Shown here: positions 1 to 10,348 of the stretch, piece after piece | How the letters are laid out: each line of letters starts with the position of its first letter | How positions within the stretch are numbered: the stretch's first letter is position 1 | Assembly (NCBI GenBank): GCA_030180135.1 | Contig: CM058234.1 | Span: 34,692,766 to 34,756,765, forward strand | DNA: 64,000 bases | Direction: 5' to 3' | DNA from: Orychophragmus violaceus | Lineage: Eukaryota > Streptophyta > Magnoliopsida > Brassicales > Brassicaceae | Made by a program: the position numbers and the translations under genes | The notes under the pieces: generated by a model | Seen by the model: only the letters and a program-made list of their open reading frames with translations | The model's database searches: none | Told to the model about the DNA's origin: nothing

Positions 1-96
1 TGTCTTAGATACTTCAAGATATTCTTGACGGCAATCCAGTGGCTTTCACCTGGATTTGACTGGTATCTACTCGTCATGCTCAGTGCATAAGCAACA

Positions 97-3000
97 TCAG
101 GACGAGTACAAAATGGCATACATGATAGATCCTATTGCAGATGCATAAGGAATGTTCTTCATGCGCTCAAGCTCAGCAGCCGACGTAGGGCTCTGCTTCT
201 TGCTTAGCGTTGTGCCATGTACCATTGGCGTGAAGCCCTTCTTGGAATCTTTCATGCTGAATCTTTGTAGGACTTTGTCAATGTATGAATCTTGACACAA
301 GCCTATCAGCCTTCTAGATATATCCCGGTAGATCCTGATTCCAAGAACGTATGCGGCTTCACCCATGTCTTTCATGGAAAAACAACTTCCAAGCCAGTCC
401 TTTACCGACTTCAGCATTGGAACGTCGTTTCCGAGAAGCAGTATGTCATCGACATACATAATAAGAAATACTATCTTGCTCCCACTAGTTTTCTTATACA
501 CGCATTGTTCTTCTTCGTTTCTGATGAAGTCAAATTGCTTGATCGCTTCATCAAAACGAAGATTCCAGCTCCTCGATGCTTGCTTCAATCCATAAATGGA
601 TTTATGAAGCTTGCATACTTTCCCAGCATTCTTTGGATCTATGTAACCGTCAGGTTGTGTCATATACACATCCTCTTCCAGAATTCCATTCAGGAATGCG
701 GTTTTCACGTCCATCTGCCAAATTTCATAATCATGAAAAGCTGCAGTTGCTAGTAGAATCCGAATAGATTTCATCATAGCCACTGGGGAATAGGTTTCAT
801 CGTAATCCACACCGTGAACTTGTCTGAAACCTTTTGCCACCAACCTGGCTTTATAAATCTGGACATTTCCATCCACGTCAATCTTCTTCTTGAAGATCCA
901 TTTGCACTCGATGGCTTTTACACCAGCGGGTAAGTCAACCAACGAAAACACTTGGTTGACCGACATGGAGTCCATTTCGGAATCAGTGGCCTTGCGCCAC
1001 TTCGAGGAATCTGGGCCCATCATGGCTTGATTGAAGTTCGATGGTTCATCACCATCAATGATCAGAAGATCATGACAGTTAGTCACGAGGAATCCTTGAT
1101 ATCTCTCGGGTTCGTGACGGATCCTCCCGGATCTACGAACTTCAGGTACTACAGGTTCAGGCTCTACAATTTCTTGTAGGTCCTCCTGCTGCTCTTCCTG
1201 ATTAGGTTGAGCAGTATCCTGTTCATCTTGAATTTCTTCAAGCAGTACCTTACTCCCACTGTCTTTCTTAGAGAGAAACTCCCTCTCAAGAAAGTTACAA
1301 TCCCGGGCAACAAAAATCTTGTTCTCGGAACGTAGATAGAAGTAATAAGCCTTGGTTTCCTTCGGATAACCAATGAAGTAGCATTTATCAGACTTTGGTG
1401 TAAGCTTGTCTGAGATTAATCTCTTGACATATGCTTCACAACCCCAAATTCTAAGATAAGACAGTACTGGAGCCACTCCAGTCCATAATTCATATGGTGT
1501 CTTTGCTACTGCTTTTGATGGCGTTCTATTTAGAGTGAACACTGCTGTTAGCAGAGCATATCCCCAAAGGGATATTGGAAGGTCTGTGTGACTCATCATA
1601 GATCGAACCATATCCAATAAGGTCCGATTTCTCCTCTCAGACACACCATTCCATTGTGGTGTTCCAGGAGGAGTGAGTTGGGATACGATCCCACACTCTC
1701 TCAGATGATCACTGAATTCTTGGCTTAAGTATTCTCCTCCTCGGTCGGACCGAAGAGCCTTAATGCTTTTGCCAAGTTGGTTCTGTACTTCATTTTGGAA
1801 TTCTCTGAATTTCTCAAACGATTCAGACTTATGTTTCATCAAATAAACATATCCATACCTACTGAAATCATCAGTGAAGGTAATGAAGTACTGATAGTTT
1901 CCTCTTGCATTTGTGGACATTGGGCCACACACATCAGTGTGTATCAGGCCCAATAAGTCACTGGCCCTCTCGTTAGGTTTATTAAAGGGGGCCTGTGTCA
2001 TTTTGCCCATCATGCAGGATTCGCATTTCTCACATGACTCAAAGTCAAATGAGCCAAGAAGTCCATTCGAATGGAGCCTCTTGATGCGTTTCTCGCTGAT
2101 GTGCCCTAAACGACAATGCCATAGAAACGTTCGGTTCTCCTCATTAGGTTTCAACCGTTTGGTATCAATGTTATAAATTGGCGCGGATTGATCAAGTATG
2201 TAAAGCCCATTCGTAAGAGGGGCACAACCATAGAACAAATTGTTGCGATTGAAGGAACATAATTTATTCTTAACTGAAAAATCATAACCTTCCAAATCCA
2301 ACAAAGAAATTGAAATAATATTTCTGCTTATCGCAGGTACAAAATAACAATTATTGAGTTCTAAAATCAATCCCGAAGGTAAAGACAACAAGTATGTGCC
2401 TACAGCTAGTGCAGGAACTTTCGCTCCATTCCCAACTCGTAGCTCCACTTGTCCTTGCTTCAGCCTTCTACTGTTGCTGAGTGCCTGCATATTAGTACAA
2501 ATATGAGCCCCACAACCAGTATCCATAACCCATGAGGTATTATCAGAAGTAGTTGTATTAACTTCTATAACAAAAATACCTGATGAAGAAGTCTCGAGAG
2601 TCTTCTTCTTCAATTCCTTTAGACCTTCTTGGAATTTCTTACATTCTCTCCTCCAATGCCCTGGTTCTTTACAGAACCTGCAGATGTCAGTAGGCCCAGC
2701 CTTAGACTTGGGCTTGGGCTTTGGCGTGTCCTTGTCCGATACTTGGACAGCCTTAGCCTTTCCCTTATCCTTAGCAGAGGATTTCTTAAAGCCCTTGCCC
2801 TTTTGCACCATAAGCACATTGGGGTCCTTGGCGGTTTTCCTCAAGTTGGGCTCTGCAGTCTTGAGCATTCCGTGAAGCTCAGGCAATGTCTTACTCAAGC
2901 CATGCATATTAAAGTTCAGAATGAACTGATCATAGCTTGCAGGTAAAGACTGCAGAACGATGTCGCAGGCAAGTTCCTGGCTGATAGGGCAGTCGAGTTT

Positions 3001-3450
3001 CTGAAGATGATCGAGATAACCCATCATCTTCAAGACATGAGGACTCACTGCCGCATTTGCAGCCAACTTGCAGTCTAAGAGGTTCTTAACTGTTTGAAAC
3101 CTCTCAGTCCTTGCTTGCTCCTGAAAAAGCGATTTCAGGCTTGCCATTATCTCGATGGGTGACAACACACTCTCGAACTGCATTTGCAGCTCAGCAGTCA
3201 TTGTCGCCAACATCAGGCAATAGACATCATTTTCATCTGACGAATGCTTTTCCCAAGCATTATGCAGAGTCCTGGCGGCATTGTTAGGAGGCCTCTCGGG
3301 GAGGGGATCACGAAGGACATAATCCTTCTTCTCCTGCTTGAGGACCAGCCTCAAGTTCCTTGACCACGTCAGGAAGTTCGTTCCAGTCAGCTTCTCCTTC
3401 TCGAGAACAGACCGGATTGAGAATGTGTTTTGTGTGCTTGTAGTAGTCAT
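97..3450 (-). CDS. Copia-A gag-pol polyprotein (about 1117 codons in one frame, frameshifted near the 3' end)
   Basis: This is the Gag, protease, integrase and reverse transcriptase of a copia retrotransposon. The ATG at 3450 is chosen because the sibling gag proteins start there; the 28 codons upstream are a chance extension of the frame. Counting from that Met: gag domain 1-250; zinc knuckle CRFCKEPGHWRREC at 257-270; protease DTG at 310-312; pre-integrase His/Cys region about 445-480; integrase D506, D569 and E605, with exactly 35 residues between the last two; reverse transcriptase about 845-1090 with YVDD at 999-1002. The frame breaks at about 105-115. There the sequence needs two more bases (or one fewer) to continue into the conserved C-T-R-P-D-V-A-Y stretch, which is readable in another frame down to position 1. 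RNase H is off-window. All visible catalytic residues are present. Confidence 0.93.
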   Translation of the reverse strand: MTTTSTQNTFSIRSVLEKEKLTGTNFLTWSRNLRLVLKQEKKDYVLRDPLPERPPNNAARTLHNAWEKHSSDENDVYCLMLATMTAELQMQFESVLSPIEIMASLKSLFQEQARTERFQTVKNLLDCKLAANAAVSPHVLKMMGYLDHLQKLDCPISQELACDIVLQSLPASYDQFILNFNMHGLSKTLPELHGMLKTAEPNLRKTAKDPNVLMVQKGKGFKKSSAKDKGKAKAVQVSDKDTPKPKPKSKAGPTDICRFCKEPGHWRRECKKFQEGLKELKKKTLETSSSGIFVIEVNTTTSDNTSWVMDTGCGAHICTNMQALSNSRRLKQGQVELRVGNGAKVPALAVGTYLLSLPSGLILELNNCYFVPAISRNIISISLLDLEGYDFSVKNKLCSFNRNNLFYGCAPLTNGLYILDQSAPIYNIDTKRLKPNEENRTFLWHCRLGHISEKRIKRLHSNGLLGSFDFESCEKCESCMMGKMTQAPFNKPNERASDLLGLIHTDVCGPMSTNARGNYQYFITFTDDFSRYGYVYLMKHKSESFEKFREFQNEVQNQLGKSIKALRSDRGGEYLSQEFSDHLRECGIVSQLTPPGTPQWNGVSERRNRTLLDMVRSMMSHTDLPISLWGYALLTAVFTLNRTPSKAVAKTPYELWTGVAPVLSYLRIWGCEAYVKRLISDKLTPKSDKCYFIGYPKETKAYYFYLRSENKIFVARDCNFLEREFLSKKDSGSKVLLEEIQDEQDTAQPNQEEQQEDLQEIVEPEPVVPEVRRSGRIRHEPERYQGFLVTNCHDLLIIDGDEPSNFNQAMMGPDSSKWRKATDSEMDSMSVNQVFSLVDLPAGVKAIECKWIFKKKIDVDGNVQIYKARLVAKGFRQVHGVDYDETYSPVAMMKSIRILLATAAFHDYEIWQMDVKTAFLNGILEEDVYMTQPDGYIDPKNAGKVCKLHKSIYGLKQASRSWNLRFDEAIKQFDFIRNEEEQCVYKKTSGSKIVFLIMYVDDILLLGNDVPMLKSVKDWLGSCFSMKDMGEAAYVLGIRIYRDISRRLIGLCQDSYIDKVLQRFSMKDSKKGFTPMVHGTTLSKKQSPTSAAELERMKNIPYASAIGSIMYAILYSS

Positions 3451-5117
3451 AGCTGAAATATATAAGATAAAAAGGTTATTAGTTAATATGTTCAATATGA
3501 TTAATCTTATATTATACTTAATATGATTAATCACGCATTATATTCAATAACTTAAGTTACCCTCAATAGAATATAATGATTCCAAGATCCACATGTAACT
3601 AAGATCAAAGTGGGCCACTGGCCATCACCCAACCTTAGCTTATATCGGTAAGCCCTATGTCGGCTAATTATATCCGTGATATAACTCTTGTTTGTGAATC
3701 TGGGCCCGAGGCCCAATCCACTCTGATGTCTCAAGGCCCGGGACTCCCGATGGCCTAGTCAAGAAAACCAGACTATACAGTCATGTAATCATTAATGTCT
3801 GGGACTCCCAATGACATTTATGAATCACAAACCGTCTTATCCACGCAAAAGTAGACACCCTCACACTGTAAGGCCATGAATACAATTGAATGGGCTTCGA
3901 CAGCTGACATAGACTGGACAAGACATCCAACGCTTGATATTGTTTGAGGTTTGTAGGTTTATTAAAAATTCATCTCAAAATAGAAGATTACTATTTTGGG
4001 AAACTTTCCTTTTTGGGAAACCTACTAATTTTGGAAACTTTCTATAATTGGAAACTTTCTAATAATGGAAATTTCCTAAAATCCAAAACATGCAAATCTA
4101 GAAAATTCTAATTTAAGAAACTTTCTAATTTCAAAATTTTGGAAACTTATTAATTTTAAAAATCGATTTTTTATAATTATTTTATAAAAATAAATTTTAA
4201 ATTAATCTGATGAAAAGACTCAAATAATTGGCCCAATTGTTTTAACTTCTTGGCCCGAGGCCCAAGAATTGGTTCATGTCCAAGACATAACCCAATTGTC
4301 CAATTAAATGACATAACCGGTCTGGTTCATTAAAATTGGTCTTAACCAAAATTAATTACTACGATGACCACAATTGTCAACCGGTTATTTACTAAACCGG
4401 ATTTTCTCAATTTATTTGGTCCAACCAAATCAAATTAGAAAACCACTGGTTTAGGCACAAAATCCAATTTTTCGACTTTGGATTTCTTATCCCGGTTTAA
4501 CCAGAACTTAATAAAAATTATTAAATCTGTTTATTAAACCGTGACGTTTTTGATTTTAATCAAGTTTTAAACTGAACCATAAAATGAACTGAACCGATTG
4601 ATCACGTGAACCGATCACGACCTAGCCGTGAGTTCACGCGATCACGTCAGCCGCAAGCCGCACGCGTTCGATCCATGATCGGGACGGCTGCTTCACGGGA
4701 CGGGACGGGACGATCGGCGAGCTCGGGCCCGTGTGGCTTCACGCGATCGCCGAGCGATCGGGACAGCCGGGACGAGAGCGGGACGATGCTGGCTTGGCCG
4801 AGACTCGATCCATCCGATCGGTCGGCCCTTGATCATGCGATCGCGGCCGAGAGATGCATGACGAGCTCGGTTTTTGATCGGGACAGGAGGTGAGCGGGTC
4901 GATCCATGCGATCGATTGATCCATGCGATCGGTTCACCTCTCGTCTGACGATCCGACGCATACCAATTCATATAGATTGGATCATGCGATTTCTTGTTTG
5001 TTTAGGTTTTTAATTCTTTGTTTCTTAAGTGTTTTTCCTTATCAGTAGATTGATTCAAAAACACTTCTTAAACAATCCTAAACAAGATTCTAAACAAGAA
5101 AAACCACAGAACCAATG
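3451..5117 (-). other. Copia-A leader (5' untranslated region)
   Basis: About 1.67 kb separate the primer-binding site from gag. I see no credible coding sequence. The gag-proximal end has a hairpin (3536-3545 with 3569-3578), a branch-point-like sequence and TTTCAG just before the ATG, all shared with the other copia elements here. The middle is AT-rich with repeated GGAAACTTTCTAA-like words. The part nearest the primer-binding site holds the GC-rich island listed separately. Confidence 0.75.
4600..4960. repeat. GC-rich island with many GCGATCG/GATCGGGAC words in the Copia-A leader
   Basis: A sharply bounded GC-rich stretch inside an AT-rich leader. It is dense in palindromic words (CGATCG, GCGATCGC, GAGCTC, TGATCA) and tandem GGGAC. 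Open frames on both strands here are composition artefacts. It may be a captured or regulatory insert; I do not recognise its source. Confidence 0.6.
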
Positions 5118-5129
5118 GCTCTGATACCA
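5118..5129 (-). promoter_or_regulatory. Copia-A primer-binding site (tRNA-iMet)
   Basis: The minus strand reads TGGTATCAGAGC, the standard plant initiator-Met tRNA primer site. One base separates it from the inner end of the 5' LTR. Confidence 0.93.
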
Positions 5130-5130
5130 C

Positions 5131-5766
5131 TGTTGGATCGTTTAGTGTTTCCTGATTCAATTCCCAGATTGATTCATCCTACTAAACATGCAGATCTAGG
5201 TTCTCTTATTTAGAAACTTAATGGATCTCACCTGTTACCTTTTGTGCAGCGGAATGAGGAGGTAATGGTCAGAGATCAGCAGAACCACCAAGAGATGGAT
5301 CCTCCAAAGGCTCACACACGCACACTCGGGAATTGGCTGCTAGACCAGACAGAGAGGAGGCGCAGAGAGAGGCTAAGGGAGGCGCAGATGTGCTGAAGAA
5401 TTAGAGAGCTTTAGGTCAAGTTTTATTCATTAAAACTCCCTTTCGTTCTCATGGGCTTTAGGGCCCAATTCTCAGTTCTGATTAAATCCCTTGGATTTAA
5501 TCAGGCCCTTTAGTCTCTCCAAATACCGTAAATGCCTAGCACTTTTACCGTACTTCTGCTAAACCGTTCCTTCGTATTTTCCCGTTAGCTTAGGCGTGTG
5601 ACCCATATGGGATCATATAATAAAGGCAATAAGTCCAAGACTTATAGATCATGAGCGGACTCTAGCAAGCCATCATGACCCCCAGTATTATATGACTTAT
5701 GTCTGATCATTGACATACTCTTACGTTCTAGAGACAGTACCGAGATTACTGGACACAATTCCAACA
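5131..5766 (-). repeat. Copia-A 5' LTR
   Basis: A 636-bp LTR bounded by the inverted ends TGTTGGA and TCCAACA. The inner end abuts the primer-binding site and the outer end abuts Copia-B reverse-transcriptase sequence. Confidence 0.9.
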
Positions 5767-7369
5767 AAATCAACCAGTGAAAACACTCGGTTGACAGACA
5801 TGGAGTCCATCTCAGATTCAGTGGCTTCACGCCACCTTAAGGAGTCAGGGCCCATCATGGCTTCTGCAAAGTTCGAGGGTTCATCACCGTCAATGATCAA
5901 AAGATCATGGCAATTAGTCACGAGGAATCCCTGATATCTATCGGGTTCATGACGGATCCTTCCGGATCTTCGAACTTCAGGTACTGCTGTTCTTCCTCAT
6001 TAGGTTGAACAGGTTCCTGTCCTTCTTGAATTTCATCAAGTTGTACCTTACTCCCACTATCTTTCTTAGAGAGAAATTCCCTCTCAAGAAAAGTGCAATC
6101 CCGAGCAACAAAGATCTTGTTCTCGGATCGCAGATAGAAGTAATAAGCCTTGGTATCCCTAGGATAACCAATGAAGTAGCATTTGTCAGATTTTGGTGTA
6201 AGCTTGTCTGAGATTAATCTTTTGACATAGGCTTCACAACCCCAAATTCTGAGAAAAGACATTGCTGGAGCTTTTCCAGTCCATAACTCATATGGTGTCT
6301 TTGCTACTGCTTTTGATGGCACTCTGTTCAGTGTGAACGTTGCGGTCAGCAAAGCATATCCCCAAAGGGATATAGGAAGGTCTGTGTGACTCATCATAGA
6401 TCGGACCATATCTAACAATGTTCGATTCCTTCTCTCAGACACACCATTCCACTGAGGTGTTCCAGGAGGTGTGAGTTGGGAGATGATCCCACACTCACTC
6501 AGATGATCACGAAATTCCTGGCTCAAGTATTCTCCTCCTCGGTCCGACCGAAGAGCCTTAATACTCTTACCAAGCTGGTTCTGTACTTCATTCTGGAATT
6601 CTTTGAACTTCTCAAAGGTTTCCGACTTATGTTTCATCAAGTAGACATATCCATATCTACTGAAATCATCAGTGAATGTAATGAAGTACTGATAGTTTCC
6701 TCTAGCATTTGTGGACATTGGGCCACACACATCAGTATGTATCAGGCCCAATAGTTCACTGGCCCTTTCTGTGGGTTTGTTGAAAGGAGCCCGTGTCATT
6801 TTGCCCATTAGGCAAGATTCGCATTGCTCACAAGACTCAAAGTCAAATGAGCCCAAGAGTCCATTTGAATGGAGCCTCTTGACGCGTTTCTCACTAATGT
6901 GCCCCAAACGACAATGCCAGAGAAACGTTTCATTTTCTTCGTTAGATTTGAACCGTTTTTTATTAATGTTATATACTGGAGCAGATTGATCCAGCATGTA
7001 CAGCCCATTAAGAAGAGGGGCACAGCCATAGAACATATTATTGAGATTAAAGGAACACAATTTATTCTTAATAGAAAAATCAAATCCTTGCAAATCCAAT
7101 AATGAAACTGAAATGATATTTCTGCTTATAGCAGGTACAAAATAACAATTCTCAAGTTCAAAAATCAATCCAGAAGGTAAAGACAACAAGTAAGTGCCAA
7201 CGGCCAGTGCTGGAACCTTCGCTCCATTGCCAACCCGCAACTCTACTTGCCCTTGCTTCAACCTTCTACTGTTGCTGAGTGCCTGCATATTAGTACAAAT
7301 ATGAGCCCCACATCCAGTATCTAATACCCAAGTGGTATTATCAGAAGTAGTAGTATTTACTTCAATAAA
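5767..7369 (-). pseudogene. Copia-B protease-integrase and start of reverse transcriptase, frameshifted
   Basis: The second frame begins near 7369 with the protease motif DTGCGAHIC. It continues through the pre-integrase region (HCRLGH, CEQCESC) and a full integrase core with HTDVCGP, RSDRGGEY and QWNGVSERRNRT, closely matching Copia-A. At about 5985 a deletion of some 37 bp, judged against Copia-A, removes part of the acidic linker and shifts the frame. The sequence then resumes in another frame through the linker ending SEMDSMSVNRVFSLVD, where Copia-A is inserted. Catalytic residues are present but the frame is broken at both ends. Confidence 0.85.
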
Positions 7370-8223
7370 AAAATACCTGAAGCAGTAGTCTCCAAGGACT
7401 TCTTCTTCTTCTTCAGACCTTCCTGGTATTTCTTACAGTCCCTGCGATAATGCCCTGCCTCTTTGCAAAAGTGGCAGATATCAGAAGGCCCAGCTTTAGA
7501 CACGGGCTTGGGCTTGGCCTTTTCGACTGCCTTGCCCTTTCCCTTGTCTGCAGCGGATTTCTTGAAACCCTTGCCCTTCTGCACCATGAGTACAGATGGT
7601 TCCTTGGCCTTCTTCAGATTAGGTTCTGCAGTCTTGAGCATACCATGTAGCTCAGGCAAAGTCTTTATCAACCCATGCATATTATAGTTAAAGATGAACT
7701 GGTCATATGCAGGAGTAAGAGACTGCAGAACGATATCACAAGCAAGCTCTTGGCTTATAGGACAGTCGAGTCTAGTCAAATGATCGAGATAACCCATCAT
7801 TTTCAGAACATGTGGACTCACTGCTGTATCCTTAGCCATTTTACAGTCCAAGAGATTCTTTACTGTTTGGAATCTCTCTGTACGAGCCTGCTCCTGAAAC
7901 AACGCTTTCAGGTTTGCCATCAGTTCCATGGGACAATTCAGGCCTTCCCACTGCATCTGCAGTTCGGGAGCCATTGTCGCCAACATTAGGCAAACCACGT
8001 CATTTGCATCTGAAGAATGCGTATCATATGCATTCTTCACAGATTGCGCGGCATTATTCGCAGGTTTAGGGGGGATAACTCTTTCAAGGACATAAGCCTT
8101 CTTCTCCTGCCTGAGCACAAGTCTCAGGTTCCTGGACCAGTTCAGGAAGTTTGATCCGTTCAGTTTGTCCTTCTCAAGGTCAGACCGGATCGAGAAAGTG
8201 TTTTGTGTTGTTGTGCTTGACAT
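7357..8223 (-). CDS. Copia-B gag (288 residues)
   Basis: Copia Gag, the capsid and nucleocapsid protein of the virus-like particle. It starts MSSTTTQNTFSIRSDLEKDK and has the standard gag domain, with residues such as SPHVLKMMGYLDHL and ELHGMLKTAEPN. A lysine-rich stretch and a CX2CX4HX4C zinc knuckle (CHFCKEAGHYRRDC) lie near the C terminus. It is collinear with Copia-A Gag. The frame ends because a T run at the gag-protease junction has seven Ts where Copia-A has TTTTTGTT, a loss of one base. Copia-A reads straight through, so separate gag and pol frames are probably not the ancestral state. Confidence 0.88.
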   Translation of the reverse strand: MSSTTTQNTFSIRSDLEKDKLNGSNFLNWSRNLRLVLRQEKKAYVLERVIPPKPANNAAQSVKNAYDTHSSDANDVVCLMLATMAPELQMQWEGLNCPMELMANLKALFQEQARTERFQTVKNLLDCKMAKDTAVSPHVLKMMGYLDHLTRLDCPISQELACDIVLQSLTPAYDQFIFNYNMHGLIKTLPELHGMLKTAEPNLKKAKEPSVLMVQKGKGFKKSAADKGKGKAVEKAKPKPVSKAGPSDICHFCKEAGHYRRDCKKYQEGLKKKKKSLETTASGIFLLK

Positions 8224-9688
8224 AGCTGAAATTATGAGACAATAGAGTTTTAGTTATTTAGTTCATAAAAGAGTAATCTTAACAACTTATAAGAAAACTC
8301 GCATTGCATTCAAAATTTCTTTGTTTAACCTCATAAGAATGCAATGATTCCGAGACCCATGTTCAGCTAAAACCAAAGTGGGCCACTGGCCGTCACCCGG
8401 AATTAGCTTTACTTGGTAAGCATACACACAGCTAGTTATATCCATATAACTCTCGGTTGTGGATTAGGCCCAAGGCCCAATTCACCAGATGTCTCAAGGC
8501 CCGGGACTCCCGATGGCCCAGTCAAGGAAACCAATCTCTTACAGCCAAATAATCACTAAAGTCTGGGACTCCCAATGAAATTAGTGACTATATACTACTT
8601 TACTTACGCAAAAACAGACACCTCACACTGTAAGCCATATCTGTAATTGAATAAGCTTTAAGTAGCTGACAAGATTGGGCAAGACATCCAAGCTTGATAT
8701 TGGTTTTGAGGATTTTAGGTTTTATTTCCAAAAATAGAAGATTACTATTTTTGGAAACTTACTTATTTTAGAAACTTTCTAAATTTAGAAACATGCTAAA
8801 AATAGAAATTTCTAATTTAATATTTTATTAAAATTTTCGGATGGGTCACAAATTATAGGCCCAATTCTTGGCCCAAGACCAAAGAATTCCAGTTGGCCCA
8901 ATAATTTGACATAACCGAGTCGGTTCATTAATTCTGGTCCAAGACCAAATTAACTACTAAATCCAACTGGTTATTTACTAAACCAGACCAGCTCTAAATT
9001 ATTTGGTCCAACCAAATCAAACTTAGACCAGCCTTCGGTTTAGGTTAAAATTCAATTTTGAATTTAAATCCGGTTTAACCAGAAACTAAATAATACCAAT
9101 TGTATTAAATAATTTCCAGCAAACCGCGATTTGGGTTAACGGCTTAAACCATACATTAATCAATGATTGATTTTGACTCTCTTTCAAATCGATAATTGCC
9201 ATTCTTATAAGACAAAATTATCATCTTAACAAGATGAAACAAAACGTGATCTTTATAATATCTCTTTTAATTCAAAATTCGATTATGAGATCATACGATC
9301 AAGTGAATCACAAAAAGACAAAAAACGCTTTGAACATTGACAAATTAAACACGTTTCTCTTTTGACTCATGATTCATGTCATTAAACAATCGACTTTATC
9401 CCAATTCAATTATGAACAAAACCGATTCTTATCATAAGCGAATGATATCACTCTCTTTTAATTATCATGATTCAATAATTGCAGCAAGTCAACATCACGA
9501 TTCAATGATTGTAAACAATTCTAACAAATCGATTCATAAGGTCATCATTCACATACTTAGCGATTTATACATGTTAACAATCGATTCGATAATTATTGTT
9601 TCAAGCATAAAGTCAACAAGTGATCGTGATTAACAAAATCAACTTTCGATTCATACCAAGATCCAAAAGCAAAAACCTAATGACCTAG
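8224..9688 (-). other. Copia-B leader
   Basis: About 1.46 kb of non-coding leader. The gag-proximal part has the shared hairpin (8302-8311 with 8337-8346) and TTTCAG before the ATG. The part from about 9120 to 9660 is AT-rich with scattered ATCGATT and CAATAATTG words; the one 85-residue open frame there is not convincing. Confidence 0.7.
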
Positions 9689-9700
9689 GCTCAGATACCA
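9689..9700 (-). promoter_or_regulatory. Copia-B primer-binding site, one mismatch
   Basis: The minus strand reads TGGTATCTGAGC, one base from the initiator-Met consensus, and sits one base from the LTR. Confidence 0.85.
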
Positions 9701-9701
9701 C

Positions 9702-10348
9702 TCTAGGATTATGTGTGTGTTCATGGTTTAATTCTCGGATTACAACCTAGCACATACATAACTCGGATCTAGGTGATTGCAGTTGAATCATAAGATCAGA
9801 TCAGGATCATTACCTCTTTTAGGGTGCAGCGGATTGATTGGTAATGACGAGATCACTTAGAGCAGATTATCACCGGCTCCTCCTAGGTATCCACACGCTT
9901 ACAAGCTACGGATCAGGCTGCTAGACCGAGGTGGAAAATCACAGAGAGAGAGAGGACGGCACAGCTCAGAAACTCGCAGAAGAGGTAGGGTTTCTGGCGC
10001 CTCCCTCTTGCCTTATATGGGCCCAAGTTATTAACTAATGGCCTATTAGGCTTTTGGGCCCAAAACACAAATCAGACAAAAAGCCCGTTTTTGTCTTGGC
10101 CCAATTCTCTGTACAAATACAGTAAATGACTTTGCATCTTACCGTATTATTTCCATTTAACTTTCCCGTTAGCTATGGTGTGTGACCCTTTGGGATCATA
10201 CAATACTAGTAATAAGTCCTAAACTTATAGATCAAGAGCGGACTCTAGCAAGTCATCATGATCACCCAGTATTTATGACTTATGTCTGATCTCGACACTT
10301 ATCATACTTTCTAGAGATAGTACGGTAGATTTCAGGACATTCCCAACA
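9702..10348 (-). repeat. Copia-B 5' LTR
   Basis: A 647-bp LTR ending CCCAACA on the plus strand. The inner end, expected TGTTGGATTATG, is mutated to TCTAGGATTATG. It is very similar to the solo LTR at 11816-12467. Confidence 0.85.

Larger units (their letters stand above)
1..5766 (-). mobile_element. Copia-A: Ty1/copia retrotransposon, 5' part, runs off the left edge
   Basis: The element reads right to left: 5' LTR (5131-5766), initiator-Met primer-binding site (5118-5129), a 1.67-kb leader, then one long gag-pol frame. The end of pol, the polypurine tract and the 3' LTR lie left of the window. The outer end of the LTR abuts Copia-B sequence in mid reverse transcriptase, so Copia-A is inserted in Copia-B. 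The expected target duplication (aaatc at 5767-5771) cannot be checked because the other junction is off-window. It is the least damaged coding copy here, with one visible frameshift. Confidence 0.93.
5767..10348 (-). mobile_element. Copia-B: Ty1/copia retrotransposon, 5' part, interrupted by Copia-A
   Basis: 5' LTR at right (9702-10348), primer-binding site 9689-9700, leader, gag 7357-8223, then protease and integrase. It is cut inside the reverse transcriptase at 5767 by Copia-A; the remainder is off-window to the left. Its right LTR end meets the LARD LTR exactly at a word (aatca) that occurs once in the uninterrupted LARD 3' LTR at 28393, so that copy supplies an empty-site comparison. 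Confidence 0.88.

Noticed and set aside
4606..4971. Arg/Ser-rich frames of 92-95 residues
   Set aside because: Open only because the island is GC-rich; both strands are open and no domain is visible.
7357..7372. Programmed ribosomal frameshift at the Copia-B T run
   Set aside because: Copia-A is a single frame across the same site, so a one-base loss in a homopolymer is the simpler reading.
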